DNA from: Sphingomonas bisphenolicum
GTDB taxonomy: Bacteria > Pseudomonadota > Alphaproteobacteria > Sphingomonadales > Sphingomonadaceae
Reading direction: 5' to 3'
Assembly: GCF_024349785.1 (NCBI RefSeq)
Contig: NZ_AP018821.1
Location: 199,321 to 263,320, forward strand
DNA: 64,000 nt
The notes beneath the pieces were generated by a model, which saw only the letters and a list, made by a program, of their open reading frames with translations, searched no databases and was not told the DNA's origin. Numbering within the stretch: position 1 is the stretch's first letter; each line of letters opens with the position of its first letter. This document shows positions 53,201 to 63,918 of the stretch, piece after piece. A program made the translations under genes and the position numbers.

Positions 53201-55877
53201 ACAGAGATCCGAAACTGTCAGGGAGCCCGAGATCCTTGAGGAAATCGAAGCTCGTCACCCGTCCGGCGCTGACATAATGCTGAAGCTCCTTCGTCCGCGG
53301 CTCGAGGCCTCGCTGCACCCCAATCCCGATCAGAAAATCCGTCCAGTCGTCCACGAACCGCGTTCCAAACACGGCGGCGGACGGCGCGGCCAGCCGGCGG
53401 GCGCGCACCTCGTCCAGATCGGCGGATCCCGCAGGCGCGAGCTCGAGAAATTGCTGCAGGTCATAGCCAAGGGTGCGGTCGGGCCAGGCCGAGGAGAAGA
53501 CCGCCTCCGACGCGCGGATGAATTCGCCATCGATCGTCGGCACGAAGAGGCGATAAGCGGAAGACAGCGTGACGGCTCGCTTGATCGCAACCGAGCGGCG
53601 CCAGATGGCAAAGGCCCAGCGCAGTCCCGCTGCCCTGACCTTCTTCGTCTCGTCCCGCTCGAGAATCTGCGAAATGCGGGTGAGCAGCGCCTCGCTTTCG
53701 AATGCCGTCGCCAGATCCTTCTCCAGGAACTGACGAGCGGCGGCGAGCTCCCCATACCAGGGCAGTCTGTCGTGCAGGAAGGCGAAGAATTCGCGCAGCG
53801 GGGCTGGCGGATAGAAATCCTCGCCAATGCTGTCTTCGGCATCGCCGCGCCGTGGCGGCACAAACACCGAAGCTTCGCGCGGCGCGCGGCGCGTCCGGCG
53901 CTTGGGCGTCTCCCCCCGCGACGGCTCGGGTCGCGCTTGCGATCGCGTGGCGCGCAGCGAGCCATCCTGGCAAATCAGAATCGCCTTGCCCGCCAGTGTC
54001 GAGGCATCGCCTCCCATGAAGTCGGACAGGTCGCGGTAAAAGGCGGTCCAACGCGTCCAATCAGGCCTGCGCGGCTTCGCGATCGCCCTCGCCAGCCCCT
54101 CGACAATGATGGCCCGCTCCGATGCGGTCATGCGATCCTTGAAATGGCCGCCGGCATGGCTGCGCAGAAACAGCGCCAACTTCTCGCTGCGCTGCTCGCC
54201 AAGCCCCGGCCAGAAGGGCGCGAGGCCCGCGGACTGCCCGTGCCGCGCGATCACGTCGAGCGAGAAGGACGTGTCGGCGCCCTGCACACGGCGCGAGCCC
54301 GCCGGACTGACAAAGGCAACCGGCCCGAAGGGGGGCCGGGCGAGCGCATCCCCGGTCCAATCGGCCAGGCATGGAACGAAGTCCGCATCCGCCAGCGAGG
54401 ACGCCCCCCACTGCCGAACAATCGCAGCGGTCATCGCGGTGCCGAGGTCAATCGCCTCCTCGCCCTCGCCATCGCTCTCGCCCTGCAGTAGGCTCGTCGG
54501 CGTATTCCAGAGCAAGAGGTCGACAGCCGCCCGCACAGCGGTGAGGAGGGGGACCTTCGCTTCCATTTGCGCAGAGCCATGTCGCTCCAGCCAGGCCGCC
54601 GTCGCGGACGCTAGCTTTACCGCATGATCGAGCACCAGGGCATTGACCCGCACGGCAGGGTCGAGGCTCGTCCGGTTCGAACTCGGAAAAAAGCTGCCGT
54701 GCAAATGGCCGCGGAACGGAGACGTGGCGCCGCGCCCCATTGGCAAGAAGGTGTAAAGACGAGGGTGAAAGTCCGGCATCGTCTCGCCGATCGGGACAGC
54801 AACCGCTACCTCGCCGCTGCCTTTCCACCCCTTCCAGCTCTCCGGAAGTGCGCCACTTTCAAGGCCCTCTGCAACCGCCGCCTGCATGTCGCTCTCGGGG
54901 ATTTCCGCCCGGGCGACCCAGAAGGAGTCGTTTTCGCCCAAATCGACCAAAGCTGGACCTTGATCGTCTTCGAGCGGCGTCTCGCTCCGGGAGAGTTTCA
55001 GGTCGAGCGCGTCCTCCTTGATCCGGTCACCCTGGATTTCTGCGCGCAGCGTCGCAATTCGGCGCAGGAACAGCAGCATCGGCGCTTCGGCCTTGGCCAG
55101 GCCCAATATCTCGGCGCGAACCACATCGAGGGCAGCCTGGTTGCGCAGCGGCAATCGGATCACGCTCGAGAATCCCTTGCGCGCGAATTCCTTCACCGTG
55201 TCCGGCGTCTGGTCCAGCCAGCGAGGGATGTAAAAGGCTGGAAGGTCGGTGCGCGCGAGCGCCCGCGTGGCCTCGTCGGGAAGCAGCGGATCAAGTTCGC
55301 TGCCGCGGGCGAAGGTGAAGCGATAGCCGTCGAAGAGATCACCCGGACTGTCCTCGGTCAGGCGCGAATAGATTTGCGGAATATCGCTGACGTGCCGGAC
55401 ACTGCGAAAGCCGAGGCCCTTGTTGCCGACCGCCTCGCCCGGCGGCTTGCTCGACAAACCCATTTCGCAAAGCGCGTCGACATTCCTGGACGCAAAAGGT
55501 TGCCCTCGATTGGCGACGTAAAGCGTGCCGCTGTCGCCTTCATCACCCGCGAGCAGGACAGCGATCTCTCCATCCCGTCGCGCCCGGTCATGGGCGTCGT
55601 GCCCGTTCTGGATGAGTTCGATCAGGAAGCGGCCGTGATAGTCCGCGATGATGTGCTGGGAAAGGCTCTGGTTCTGCTTGTGGACGGGGTCGTAATAGAC
55701 GCCGTCCTCGTCGATCGTTCCGCAGAAACCCTTGATCTTCCGACTTGCGATGCGCTCGATATGGGCGCGCGGCGGCAACGCCGCCAAAAGACTGGCGCGC
55801 TCGGACAAGGCAGCTGGGCTGCGGTCTGGGTCACTTACGGTTGCGATCGGCTTTCCCCCTCCGCGCACGTTGCCCAT
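50247..55877 (-). CDS. giant GHKL-ATPase / DUF3883 protein, candidate defence gene
   Basis: About 1876 residues. The N-terminus has a sacsin/Hsp90-like ATPase site: LIELIQNGHDAHDRAR (N box, near 90), TLYVANRGQPFASRNVDALC (G1, with Asn instead of Asp) and VGNKGLGFRSVRHVSD (G2). A middle region of over 1500 residues has no recognised domain. After a Gly-rich spacer (near 1715-1735) the C-terminus is DUF3883: YHWLKARQPGQDIDR, GYDFRISF and WYIEVKAS, an Asp...Glu-x-Lys pattern like PD-(D/E)XK nucleases. Proteins of this design occur in phage-defence islands. The start is uncertain: ATG 55931 and GTG 55868 are alternatives. Confidence 0.75.
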   Translation of the reverse strand: MGNVRGGGKPIATVSDPDRSPAALSERASLLAALPPRAHIERIASRKIKGFCGTIDEDGVYYDPVHKQNQSLSQHIIADYHGRFLIELIQNGHDAHDRARRDGEIAVLLAGDEGDSGTLYVANRGQPFASRNVDALCEMGLSSKPPGEAVGNKGLGFRSVRHVSDIPQIYSRLTEDSPGDLFDGYRFTFARGSELDPLLPDEATRALARTDLPAFYIPRWLDQTPDTVKEFARKGFSSVIRLPLRNQAALDVVRAEILGLAKAEAPMLLFLRRIATLRAEIQGDRIKEDALDLKLSRSETPLEDDQGPALVDLGENDSFWVARAEIPESDMQAAVAEGLESGALPESWKGWKGSGEVAVAVPIGETMPDFHPRLYTFLPMGRGATSPFRGHLHGSFFPSSNRTSLDPAVRVNALVLDHAVKLASATAAWLERHGSAQMEAKVPLLTAVRAAVDLLLWNTPTSLLQGESDGEGEEAIDLGTAMTAAIVRQWGASSLADADFVPCLADWTGDALARPPFGPVAFVSPAGSRRVQGADTSFSLDVIARHGQSAGLAPFWPGLGEQRSEKLALFLRSHAGGHFKDRMTASERAIIVEGLARAIAKPRRPDWTRWTAFYRDLSDFMGGDASTLAGKAILICQDGSLRATRSQARPEPSRGETPKRRTRRAPREASVFVPPRRGDAEDSIGEDFYPPAPLREFFAFLHDRLPWYGELAAARQFLEKDLATAFESEALLTRISQILERDETKKVRAAGLRWAFAIWRRSVAIKRAVTLSSAYRLFVPTIDGEFIRASEAVFSSAWPDRTLGYDLQQFLELAPAGSADLDEVRARRLAAPSAAVFGTRFVDDWTDFLIGIGVQRGLEPRTKELQHYVSAGRVTSFDFLKDLGLPDSFGSLLKKDIATRPGVSLGLPTSTDYDVGALWWMPGQADVDAFSDEALDAYAKLVLAWIGRAVHRHLWMPVKHRYNHRSDNRDWPTPLAAFLRSAAWLPCEEPGADGLKRSRQEGAKVWLARGSDRFPPFLRRLSYKAARALDRTPDAVVDTLRKHAGLKTFNAPDTLLEQAGFLAEQFAQGCVRRFHERELVNIYARCWARLVEKYGAQDTTVPPGKPPAALLVRRRGQLGVATVAAGAAETIYVRDSTDLIATSLVEVLGDPLLDVRGAEPERVGVLLHKLYGDVVRRTSQLAYAIEVDGSPLEELGLGPKLVSCCPWLRLMLAVALEALDSVDLNRLPADRAAILQTLDRLELHQTAALRFLLNGQDVTPPTARGAYQFERAEGEPLLVVMGTGPLDWGKIEAALPAIGEAIRHPAVVPHMKLLARQLLLDDVAVDDQPSGQGDLLRLCRALELTEQAGEAARDALGERLDRLAPWFRAVVFHHGGESAFETWMRDEAAALEDAGVATEQLRSLLPAVSSVDEIVAAARASLSTGELRERLGLEFGSFNASLVATGSAPDVDPEGQQQQLDFYVADNRILIVDALRNLTAPTLLAFTPDPRYKTALEALGALKPDPDWLLRYERIPEPLLAAHVAAWLAATGAPALGENPEGLGDLAAVRTGNATILRQVARTAPPLVRAWGVRHSVSVGDLWRDAGQVETELRRRLDDAGAFDCRQWDESELLMWLEKLGAWPSGMKHSLDRVVLGVPETDIEAAAQKAREERERRSREARSVRLNGTLRDPLDVDWLSLSAELAGSLSKKLLNRPIGSFAQLSAGGGGRSWRWGSGSGGGGGGGAYSGIPQEKKDMIGRLGELTVYHWLKARQPGQDIDRCWVSGNSGAFVGQEGRDNLGYDFRISFNKQVWYIEVKASTEDPCQFEMGETEVRWARDVARSRAADRYVIAYVANVGQAGATTIDILPNPLGPEADGVVNIAGDSIRYTFDRRR

Positions 55878-56142
55878 GCGCCGTGCTACGCGCAAGGCCG
55901 GCGAGCGGCATCTCGGCGGATGGCTTGGCATCGGGTTTGACTTGGGGGCACAAGGGGGACATCATCACCCGATGCAGATGCTGCGTCATCACTTCCGGTT
56001 CCGCCACCACGGGGGACAGCTTCTCGCGGGCATTTAGCCCCGGGTTCCGGCGCATCCTGCCCCGAGCCCGGGGCTCGATCAGTACAATGTGACGCACCAC
56101 TTGGATTGGTGCGCCTTGTCTCTATTCCGGAAAGCCATAGCC

Positions 56143-56559
56143 ATGACCAAGACCAAAGCGGCCCGCCGGCCGCCCATCCATATGATCGACAGCGAAGCCG
56201 ATATCCTGGCCGATCTGGCCACCAGCGCCGCCAGCCGCCTGCCCCAGGTCAGCCAGTTGCTGCTGGAGGAACTGGGACGCGCCACCATCCACAAAGCTGA
56301 GAGGATTCCGGGCGACATTGTCACGATGCACAGCGTGGTCCAGTTCACGGACGCGGCGAGTGGTAAGGAGCATCGCTACCAGCTCGTCTATCCCAAAGAC
56401 GCCGACATCGCCGAAGGACGTATATCCATCCTTACACCGGTCGGTGCCGGGCTCATCGGCCTGCGCGCCGGACAATCCATTCTCTGGCCCGATCGCGATG
56501 GACATGAACGGCTGCTCACCATCGCGAAGGTAAGCCGCGAGCCGCTGCCGCTTAGCTAA
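56143..56559 (+). CDS. rnk: Rnk/GreA-GreB C-terminal-like regulator
   Basis: The 138-residue protein has an N-terminal helical part (RPPIHMIDSEADILADLATS) and the Rnk/Gre C-terminal fold: GDIVTMHSVVQFTDAASGKE, YQLVYPKDADIAEGRISILT, and GAGLIGLRAGQSILWP. Rnk-like proteins bind RNA polymerase near the secondary channel and are known as regulators of nucleoside diphosphate kinase. The coiled-coil of GreA is absent. ATG 56143 is preferred over an upstream GTG-type start. Confidence 0.88.
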   Translation: MTKTKAARRPPIHMIDSEADILADLATSAASRLPQVSQLLLEELGRATIHKAERIPGDIVTMHSVVQFTDAASGKEHRYQLVYPKDADIAEGRISILTPVGAGLIGLRAGQSILWPDRDGHERLLTIAKVSREPLPLS

Positions 56560-56614
56560 TGACTGTGTTACCTAGCCGGGCGCCGCGCGCACTGCTCCTG
56601 CACTGGAGGCCTGA

Positions 56615-56788
56615 ATGCGTGTAAACACCGACAAATCTATGAAATTGGCGCGTTACGTCAAAGCCAAATACGGAACATGGCAGGCTATGCGCAGGGCTGC
56701 CAGGTTGGAGAATGGCATTTTCATCATCGATCGTGGCGCCGCCGGCGGCGAGGAAGCGAAGGCCCCCCACCCGGCAAAGTCGATATAG
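56615..56788 (+). CDS. small basic hypothetical protein, 57 aa
   Basis: The ATG has a perfect GGAGG (56605-56609) five bases upstream. The product begins MRVNTDKSMKLARYVKAKYG, continues with TWQAMRRAARLENGIFIIDR, and ends in a polar tail. It is soluble and basic, like a nucleic-acid-binding or ribosome-associated small protein. It follows rnk by 55 bases. No family is recognised. Confidence 0.6.
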   Translation: MRVNTDKSMKLARYVKAKYGTWQAMRRAARLENGIFIIDRGAAGGEEAKAPHPAKSI

Positions 56789-56959
56789 TCAGTCCCGGCC
56801 TAGGCGCTCGCCGCAGATCGTCGACCGTATTGCGTCGCCGAAATGGCCACCTGCAACGATAGCATGTCGGGACCTTCATCAATCAAGCGCAATCTGCACG
56901 AACACCGAGCTGCGACAATTGAAAGCTTTTCCTCTCAGGCAGCCCTGCTGTAACTTGCA

Positions 56960-57466
56960 TTGGACCACACAACCCGGAGCATTGCGCATGTTCAAACGGC
57001 TGAAGCAGCAAATGCGCAGTGCTCCGTCCCGAAGGTGGTGAAGCTGCCCGGGCAAACGAAGACAGCCGCCCTGGTCATCTCCGATGACGAAATTCGAGCG
57101 GCTTTCCGCCAGGCAACGCTCAATCATCTGGCCGACGTCCACGGCCTGAAGCCGGTCTACCGCTCCGATCTGCAGTCTGAGAAGGCTTTCAAAGCGGCCC
57201 AGGCAGACATGCCTCTCATCGCCGTCTGGAACGAGCACCAAAGGCCGGAGGGCCTAGCCTTCTCCCTTTCGGTCAATATGCTGCTCGTGAAAGCGGCACT
57301 CGGGGAATATATGGAGGAGCTCGATCCCTGGTTCAACGAGGAGTGTGCGCGCATAGTCGCCGATTTCAAGGATCTTACCTATAATACGATCGTGCAAACC
57401 GCGACCGAAACCGGATGGACCCCCAGCGCCATCTGCGCAGCACTCGCCGGCAAGCCGAACGCCTGA
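56960..57466 (+). CDS. hypothetical protein, up to 168 aa
   Basis: The part from about residue 27 (VVKLPGQTKTAALVISDDE) onward looks coding, with a helical body RAAFRQATLNHLADVHGL and MPLIAVWNEHQRPEGLAFSL. The C-terminal helix TYNTIVQTATETGWTPSAIC follows. The first codon is a TTG and the initial 25 residues look artificial, so a GTG near 57035 may be the real start. There is no signal peptide or known motif. Confidence 0.5.
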   Translation: MDHTTRSIAHVQTAEAANAQCSVPKVVKLPGQTKTAALVISDDEIRAAFRQATLNHLADVHGLKPVYRSDLQSEKAFKAAQADMPLIAVWNEHQRPEGLAFSLSVNMLLVKAALGEYMEELDPWFNEECARIVADFKDLTYNTIVQTATETGWTPSAICAALAGKPNA

Positions 57467-57593
57467 GCCAAGGCGATGCCCCCAATGACCTGCTAGCCGA
57501 CGGCATCCGCGCGAAGAGCGCCCCTGCCACCCCCACCCCTCTCACCGAAGACACCACGATGGCCTTTCGTACAGCCTCGCATTAAGCGCTTGA

Positions 57594-59843
<2,250 letters not shown>

Positions 59844-60091
59844 CGCGCTGGAATCAGGCCGCCATTCCCCACGGTTGTCTGAAGCAACGGCGCCTGGATG
59901 TGCGCTCGACTGTGACCGGCGACATCGACCGGTTCAGTAGAGACTTCTGTCGCAAGAAGTAAAGCAGGTCAGCTTCACCTTTTGGTTCCATGACAAATGG
60001 TTAACGTGAATTGCCCGGTTGTCGAACCTAGTATCGTCTTCGCGAGTCGCATTGCAATCCCGCTGCGCTCGTTGGAAGAAGGACCAGGACG

Positions 60092-60307
60092 ATGAAGACC
60101 TTCATGCTTGCCGCCGTCCTCGCGATCGGCGGCGTAAGTGCTGCAAATGCCGCCGAACCGGCGGGCGACTATCCGCTGTGTTCGAAGACGATTACCGACG
60201 AATGCATCAACCCCTCGCAGGCGCCCCGGGCGACAGCCCACAAGGCCCATCATGCCCGCCATGAAGCGAGCCGGCTCCAGCACAAGGCGGCCACCCAAGG
60301 CAATTGA
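60092..60307 (+). CDS. small exported hypothetical protein, 71 aa
   Basis: A signal peptide (MKTFMLAAVLAIGGVSAANA, cut after the AxA) precedes a short mature part with two cysteines (LCSKTITDEC) that could form a disulfide, then a His/Lys-rich tail. It should be periplasmic. GAAGGACCAGGACG in front of the ATG provides a ribosome binding site. The family is not named, but small periplasmic proteins of this form are common in sphingomonads. Confidence 0.7.
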   Translation: MKTFMLAAVLAIGGVSAANAAEPAGDYPLCSKTITDECINPSQAPRATAHKAHHARHEASRLQHKAATQGN

Positions 60308-60425
60308 CCTGCCGCTGACGGGGGCCCGCGCAAGCGGCCCCCGAAGCCGCAGCGAGAACCAGGGGCATGCTGCCAGCCGTTTTCCGGATCGCATTCTTCG
60401 GACGCCGATGCTTCGCCGGCAAGCT

Positions 60426-60725
60426 TCAGTAGCGCGACTGCCGTTCGTAGAGCTCACGATAGTGCTGGATCCGCGTCACGCGCAGGCCCGGCAAACCGGA
60501 GCGGTCGACCGCGCGCTGCCAGCCGGCGAACTCCTCAAGCGTCAGGTCATAACGGTCGCACACCTCACCGATCGTGAGCAGCCCGCCATTGACCGCCGCG
60601 ACGACTTCGGCCTTACGTCTGACGACCCAGCGCGACGTGTCCGGCGGCGGCAACGTCTCGAGGCTCAGCGGCTCACCCAGCGGCCCGATCACCCGCGCGG
60701 GGCGAATTTTCTGCCCTTCGATCAT
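60426..60725 (-). CDS. SciP/DUF1153 family regulator
   Basis: The 99-residue protein matches the DUF1153 family: GEPLSLETLPPPDTSRWVVR, RKAEVVAAVNGGLLTIGEVC, and RYDLTLEEFAGWQRAVDRSG followed by RVTRIQHYR. The Caulobacter member SciP is a helix-turn-helix protein that binds CtrA and blocks CtrA-dependent transcription in the cell cycle. The N-terminal half here differs somewhat, and sphingomonads can carry paralogues, so the name sciP is not assigned firmly. A CtrA-like site lies 71 bases upstream. Confidence 0.85.
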   Translation of the reverse strand: MIEGQKIRPARVIGPLGEPLSLETLPPPDTSRWVVRRKAEVVAAVNGGLLTIGEVCDRYDLTLEEFAGWQRAVDRSGLPGLRVTRIQHYRELYERQSRY

Positions 60726-61148
60726 CCTAGCTCTCCCGCGATTTGGAGGAGCCGATAGTGATCGGACAGGGTTTCCAATGTCTGAGCCAAGGGGCTTAAC
60801 AGACCATTAGCCGTAGCGGCGCGGCGCATTTCTCGAACCTGTCATCGCCGCCCATAGCCTCGAGGCCAGGGCCACTGGACGGCCCAGCATCCGCCGCGCG
60901 GCTCGGTGGCGAACGCCCTGTCATTTGCGCACCCCGCGATGCGTGCTACGCTCGGCGGATGAGCGGCCTTCCAGCCTTTCTCCGGTTCGCAGCGCACGGC
61001 GGCACCCTCATGACGCGCCTGCACCCCTCGGCGCGGGCCTGCCTCTAAGCCAGGCGGGACACGCGGCCGGGGTGCGACAGCCAAGGCTCGCTCGAGCCTC
61101 CCGAACGATGCGTCCCCTCAGCGGACGCCCACCGACTGGACCTTCTTC
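60726..61148. other. 423-base gene-free stretch upstream of the SciP-like gene
   Basis: No convincing gene is present; a 29-codon frame at 60960-61049 lacks a ribosome binding site. The left end carries the promoter region of the SciP-like gene with the CtrA-like site. The right end leads to the gene at 61149. Confidence 0.5.
60796..60810. promoter_or_regulatory. CtrA-like binding site
   Basis: TTAA, seven bases, TTAG. The CtrA consensus is TTAA-N7-TTAA, so one base differs. It is 71 bases upstream of the SciP-like gene, where CtrA control would be expected. Confidence 0.4.
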
Positions 61149-61493
61149 ATGAACAGCCAAACCCCCGCGCAAGACACGGGGCCCCTCCTGTCCGCCCACC
61201 GTCCGGCCATAGAGACCGCCATGGCGCAGCATCTCGCAAGCGGGCCTGCGCCGACGGAAGCGGACCAGCACGCCGCCCGCGACTTGGTGGGCCTTCTCAT
61301 CGCCGCGCTATCGTGCGCCGGCAGCCCTCGCGCCGATCCGCTCGCGATACCGCGACCATATTACGCCCTGTTTGGAGACGGTCTCGCGCCGGTGCTCAGG
61401 GACGTGCTCGCCAGCGATGCCGATGCGCCCCTCCTCGCGCGCTGCATCGACGGTTTCTGGGGCGCGATCCGCGACCGGGAGCAGGCCGTCTGA
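61149..61493 (+). CDS. hypothetical protein, 114 aa
   Basis: A soluble, largely helical protein. Visible stretches are HRPAIETAMAQHLASGPAPT, ARDLVGLLIAALSCAGS, YYALFGDGLAPVLRDVL and LARCIDGFWGAIRD. The last two recall helix packing of globin-like or regulatory domains, but no heme-binding histidine pattern is evident. It precedes the orphan MreB-like gene by 57 bases on the same strand and may be in the same transcript. Confidence 0.5.
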   Translation: MNSQTPAQDTGPLLSAHRPAIETAMAQHLASGPAPTEADQHAARDLVGLLIAALSCAGSPRADPLAIPRPYYALFGDGLAPVLRDVLASDADAPLLARCIDGFWGAIRDREQAV

Positions 61494-61550
61494 TGCCGGC
61501 CAGACGCCAATATGGAAGACAAGGAAGCCAGGGACGGGTAGGACGATCCG

Positions 61551-62552
61551 ATGACGTCTTTCCTGCCCCAGCGGCGACCTGAGATCGCGATCGATTTCGG
61601 GACCGCGAACATCCGCGTCCTGCGCCGCGGCGACGGTCTCGTTTTCGACGAGCCATCGCTTTGCTGTGTCGCCGGCAAGCACAGCATGACCAGCCTCTTC
61701 GCCGCCGGCCGCGAGGCCTACGCAATGATCGACCGCACGCCAGCGGCCCTGCGCATCGCGCGGCCGCTCTGCCGCGGCGTGCTCCAGGACATCGATGCGG
61801 CAAAGCGGGTGCTTCGCTATGCGCTGTCGAAGTCCACGGGCAGGCGCCGCTGGCGCACGCCTGCCGCTATCATCGGCGTGCCCGCCGACGCGACCCAGGC
61901 AGAGCGCGGAGCGATGCTCACCGCAGCGGCCGACGCGGGGCTCGGCCCGATCACGCTGCTCACCGAGCCCTTGGCCGCCGCCATCGGGGCCGGGCTCGCG
62001 GTCGATGAGCCCGCCGGGTCGATGATCGTGGAATGCGGCGCGGGAACGACCGAGGTCGCGGTCTTCTCGCTTGGCGGGATTTGCGGGACCGGATCAGTGC
62101 GGATCGGCGGCGACACCCTCAATCGCGCGCTCGCCGACCAGGTCCATCTCCAGCACAAATTCCTCATCGGCGATCGCTCGTCCGAGCAGCTCAAGCTCGA
62201 CTATGTCGCGCATAAGGGCTCACGCAGCGCGCAAGGCGATGCGATACCTGTCAGCGGACGCTGCCTGCGCACCGGCCTCCCCAAGACGATTGCGATCAAG
62301 ATGGCCGATCTCGACCGGGTCGTCGAAAAGCACGTAGCCCAGATCGTGAAGGTCGTGCGTGACGTGCTCGGGCAGACCGCGCCCGACCTTAGCCAGGATA
62401 TCCATGACAAGGGCATCCTGCTGACGGGCGGCAGTGCTCTCGTGCCCTTGATGCGCACTATGATCGCGGAGGCGACGGGGCTTGAGGTCATGACGGCCGA
62501 TGAGCCCGCGCAATGCGTCGCCAAGGGCCTGGAGCGACTGCTCGACGCTTGA
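61551..62552 (+). CDS. orphan MreB-like actin homologue
   Basis: The 333-residue protein is an actin-fold ATPase of the MreB family: EIAIDFGTANIRVLRRGD (phosphate 1), VECGAGTTEVAVFSLGG (phosphate 2), RIGGDTLNRALADQVH and ILLTGGSALVPLMRTMI (adenosine). MreB polymers guide cell-wall synthesis at the inner membrane. It differs from canonical MreB in its N-terminus and shorter helices, and no mreC, mreD, mrdA or rodA is next to it, so this looks like a paralogue. It may serve a special filament or plasmid-segregation role. Confidence 0.85.
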   Translation: MTSFLPQRRPEIAIDFGTANIRVLRRGDGLVFDEPSLCCVAGKHSMTSLFAAGREAYAMIDRTPAALRIARPLCRGVLQDIDAAKRVLRYALSKSTGRRRWRTPAAIIGVPADATQAERGAMLTAAADAGLGPITLLTEPLAAAIGAGLAVDEPAGSMIVECGAGTTEVAVFSLGGICGTGSVRIGGDTLNRALADQVHLQHKFLIGDRSSEQLKLDYVAHKGSRSAQGDAIPVSGRCLRTGLPKTIAIKMADLDRVVEKHVAQIVKVVRDVLGQTAPDLSQDIHDKGILLTGGSALVPLMRTMIAEATGLEVMTADEPAQCVAKGLERLLDA

Positions 62553-62682
62553 GCGGATCCAACTCCGCTGTCGATCCAGGGAAAACCGAACAGACCGGCG
62601 ATGCAGGAGCCCTGGAGGCAGCTGACCGACGCGAGCGGGCGGGCGGGCGAGAAACTTCTTCCCCGTCGCTGGGCGGAACGGG

Positions 62683-63918
62683 TTAGCTCGCGTCAGGCTT
62701 TGGCAACAGCGCCGTCGCCACGCCCAACAACGGCAACCACGCGCACAGACCATAGACCCAGACGATACCGTAGTGATCGGCCAGTTGGCCAAGGCCTGCC
62801 GCACCGATACCGCTGATCCCGAACATGAGCCCAAACATCAGGCCCGAGACCATGCCGACCCGTCCGGGCACGATCTCCTGCGCATAGACGACAAGCGCGG
62901 CAAAAGCCGAGGACAGGATCAGTCCGATGATGACCGCCAGGATCGCGGTCGCTGTCAATCCGACGTGGGGCAGGATCAACGCAAAGGGCGCAACGCCCAG
63001 GAACGACACCCAGATCACCGCCTTGCGTCCGATCCGGTCGCCCACCGGACCGCCGGCAAAAGTGCCGAGCGCGACCGCCGCCAGGAAGCAGAAAAGATAG
63101 AATTGCGACTCCCGTGCCGTGAGGCCGAAACGCTCGATCAGGTAGAAGGTGAAGTAGTTGGTGAACGCGCCGATATAGATGAACTTGGCGAATAGCAGGA
63201 CGCCCACAACGCCGAGCGCGCACGCGACCAGCGCCTTGTTCAGAGGCTGGGCCGCCGCCGCCGAGGCGGAAGCAGCGCGAGCCTGCGGATGATGCAGCCG
63301 CCAGCGCGTGACGAGGAACAGCACCCAGATCGCGGCGATGGCGGCCAGCGCAAGCCAACCGACCGAGGTCTGCCCGAACGGCAGGATCACGGCCGAGGCG
63401 ATGAGAGGGCCAAGCGCGGAACCGCTGTTGCCCCCGACCTGAAAGCAGGATTGCGCAGTTCCGAACCGGCCTCCCGAGGCCATTCGCGCCACCCGCGAGG
63501 CTTCGGGATGAAAGGTCGCCGAGCCGATGCCGATCACGGCCGAGGCCATCAGCAACGTCTCATAACTGCCGGCGAGCGCCACGCCGGCGATACCGATGAG
63601 GGTCACCGCCATGCCCGCGGGCAGCAGCCAGGGCTTGGGATACTTGTCGGTGTGCAGCCCGATCCACGGCTGCAGCAGCGAGGCGGTGATCTGATAGACC
63701 ATCGCCAGCCAGCCGATCTGGCCGAACGTCAGGTGATATTTCGCCTTCAGCATCGGATAGATGGCCGGAAGCACCGACTGGATGAGATCGTTGAGCAGAT
63801 GGGCCACCGCTACCGCGCCAACGATGCCGGTAACGAAACCCTGCACGTGCGGCGCGCGGTTTTCGCCCGAGGGAGCGGCGGGCGTTGTGCTGACGATCGG
63901 GGCGGCGTTGGTGGCCAT
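62683..63918 (-). CDS. MFS exporter of the Fsr (fosmidomycin resistance) type
   Basis: The 411-residue protein has twelve predicted membrane helices. Fsr-branch markers are AVAHLLNDLIQSVLPAIYPM near the start, GLHTDKYPKPWLLP, ATFHPEASRVARMASGGRFG, FQVGGNSGSALGPL and GPVGDRIGRKAVIW. It should export a drug or metabolite with proton exchange. ATG 63918 is preferred over the TTG ten residues upstream. It converges on the MreB-like gene. Confidence 0.9.
   Translation of the reverse strand: MATNAAPIVSTTPAAPSGENRAPHVQGFVTGIVGAVAVAHLLNDLIQSVLPAIYPMLKAKYHLTFGQIGWLAMVYQITASLLQPWIGLHTDKYPKPWLLPAGMAVTLIGIAGVALAGSYETLLMASAVIGIGSATFHPEASRVARMASGGRFGTAQSCFQVGGNSGSALGPLIASAVILPFGQTSVGWLALAAIAAIWVLFLVTRWRLHHPQARAASASAAAAQPLNKALVACALGVVGVLLFAKFIYIGAFTNYFTFYLIERFGLTARESQFYLFCFLAAVALGTFAGGPVGDRIGRKAVIWVSFLGVAPFALILPHVGLTATAILAVIIGLILSSAFAALVVYAQEIVPGRVGMVSGLMFGLMFGISGIGAAGLGQLADHYGIVWVYGLCAWLPLLGVATALLPKPDAS

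Noticed and set aside
60960..61049. A 29-codon frame (MSGLPAFLRF...)
   Set aside because: It has no ribosome binding site, is arginine/alanine-rich and overlaps nothing supportive; treated as chance.
62552..62569. Short hairpin AGCGGA/TCCGCT after the MreB-like gene
   Set aside because: Only six pairs with no T run, and it overlaps the stop codon; too weak to call a terminator.
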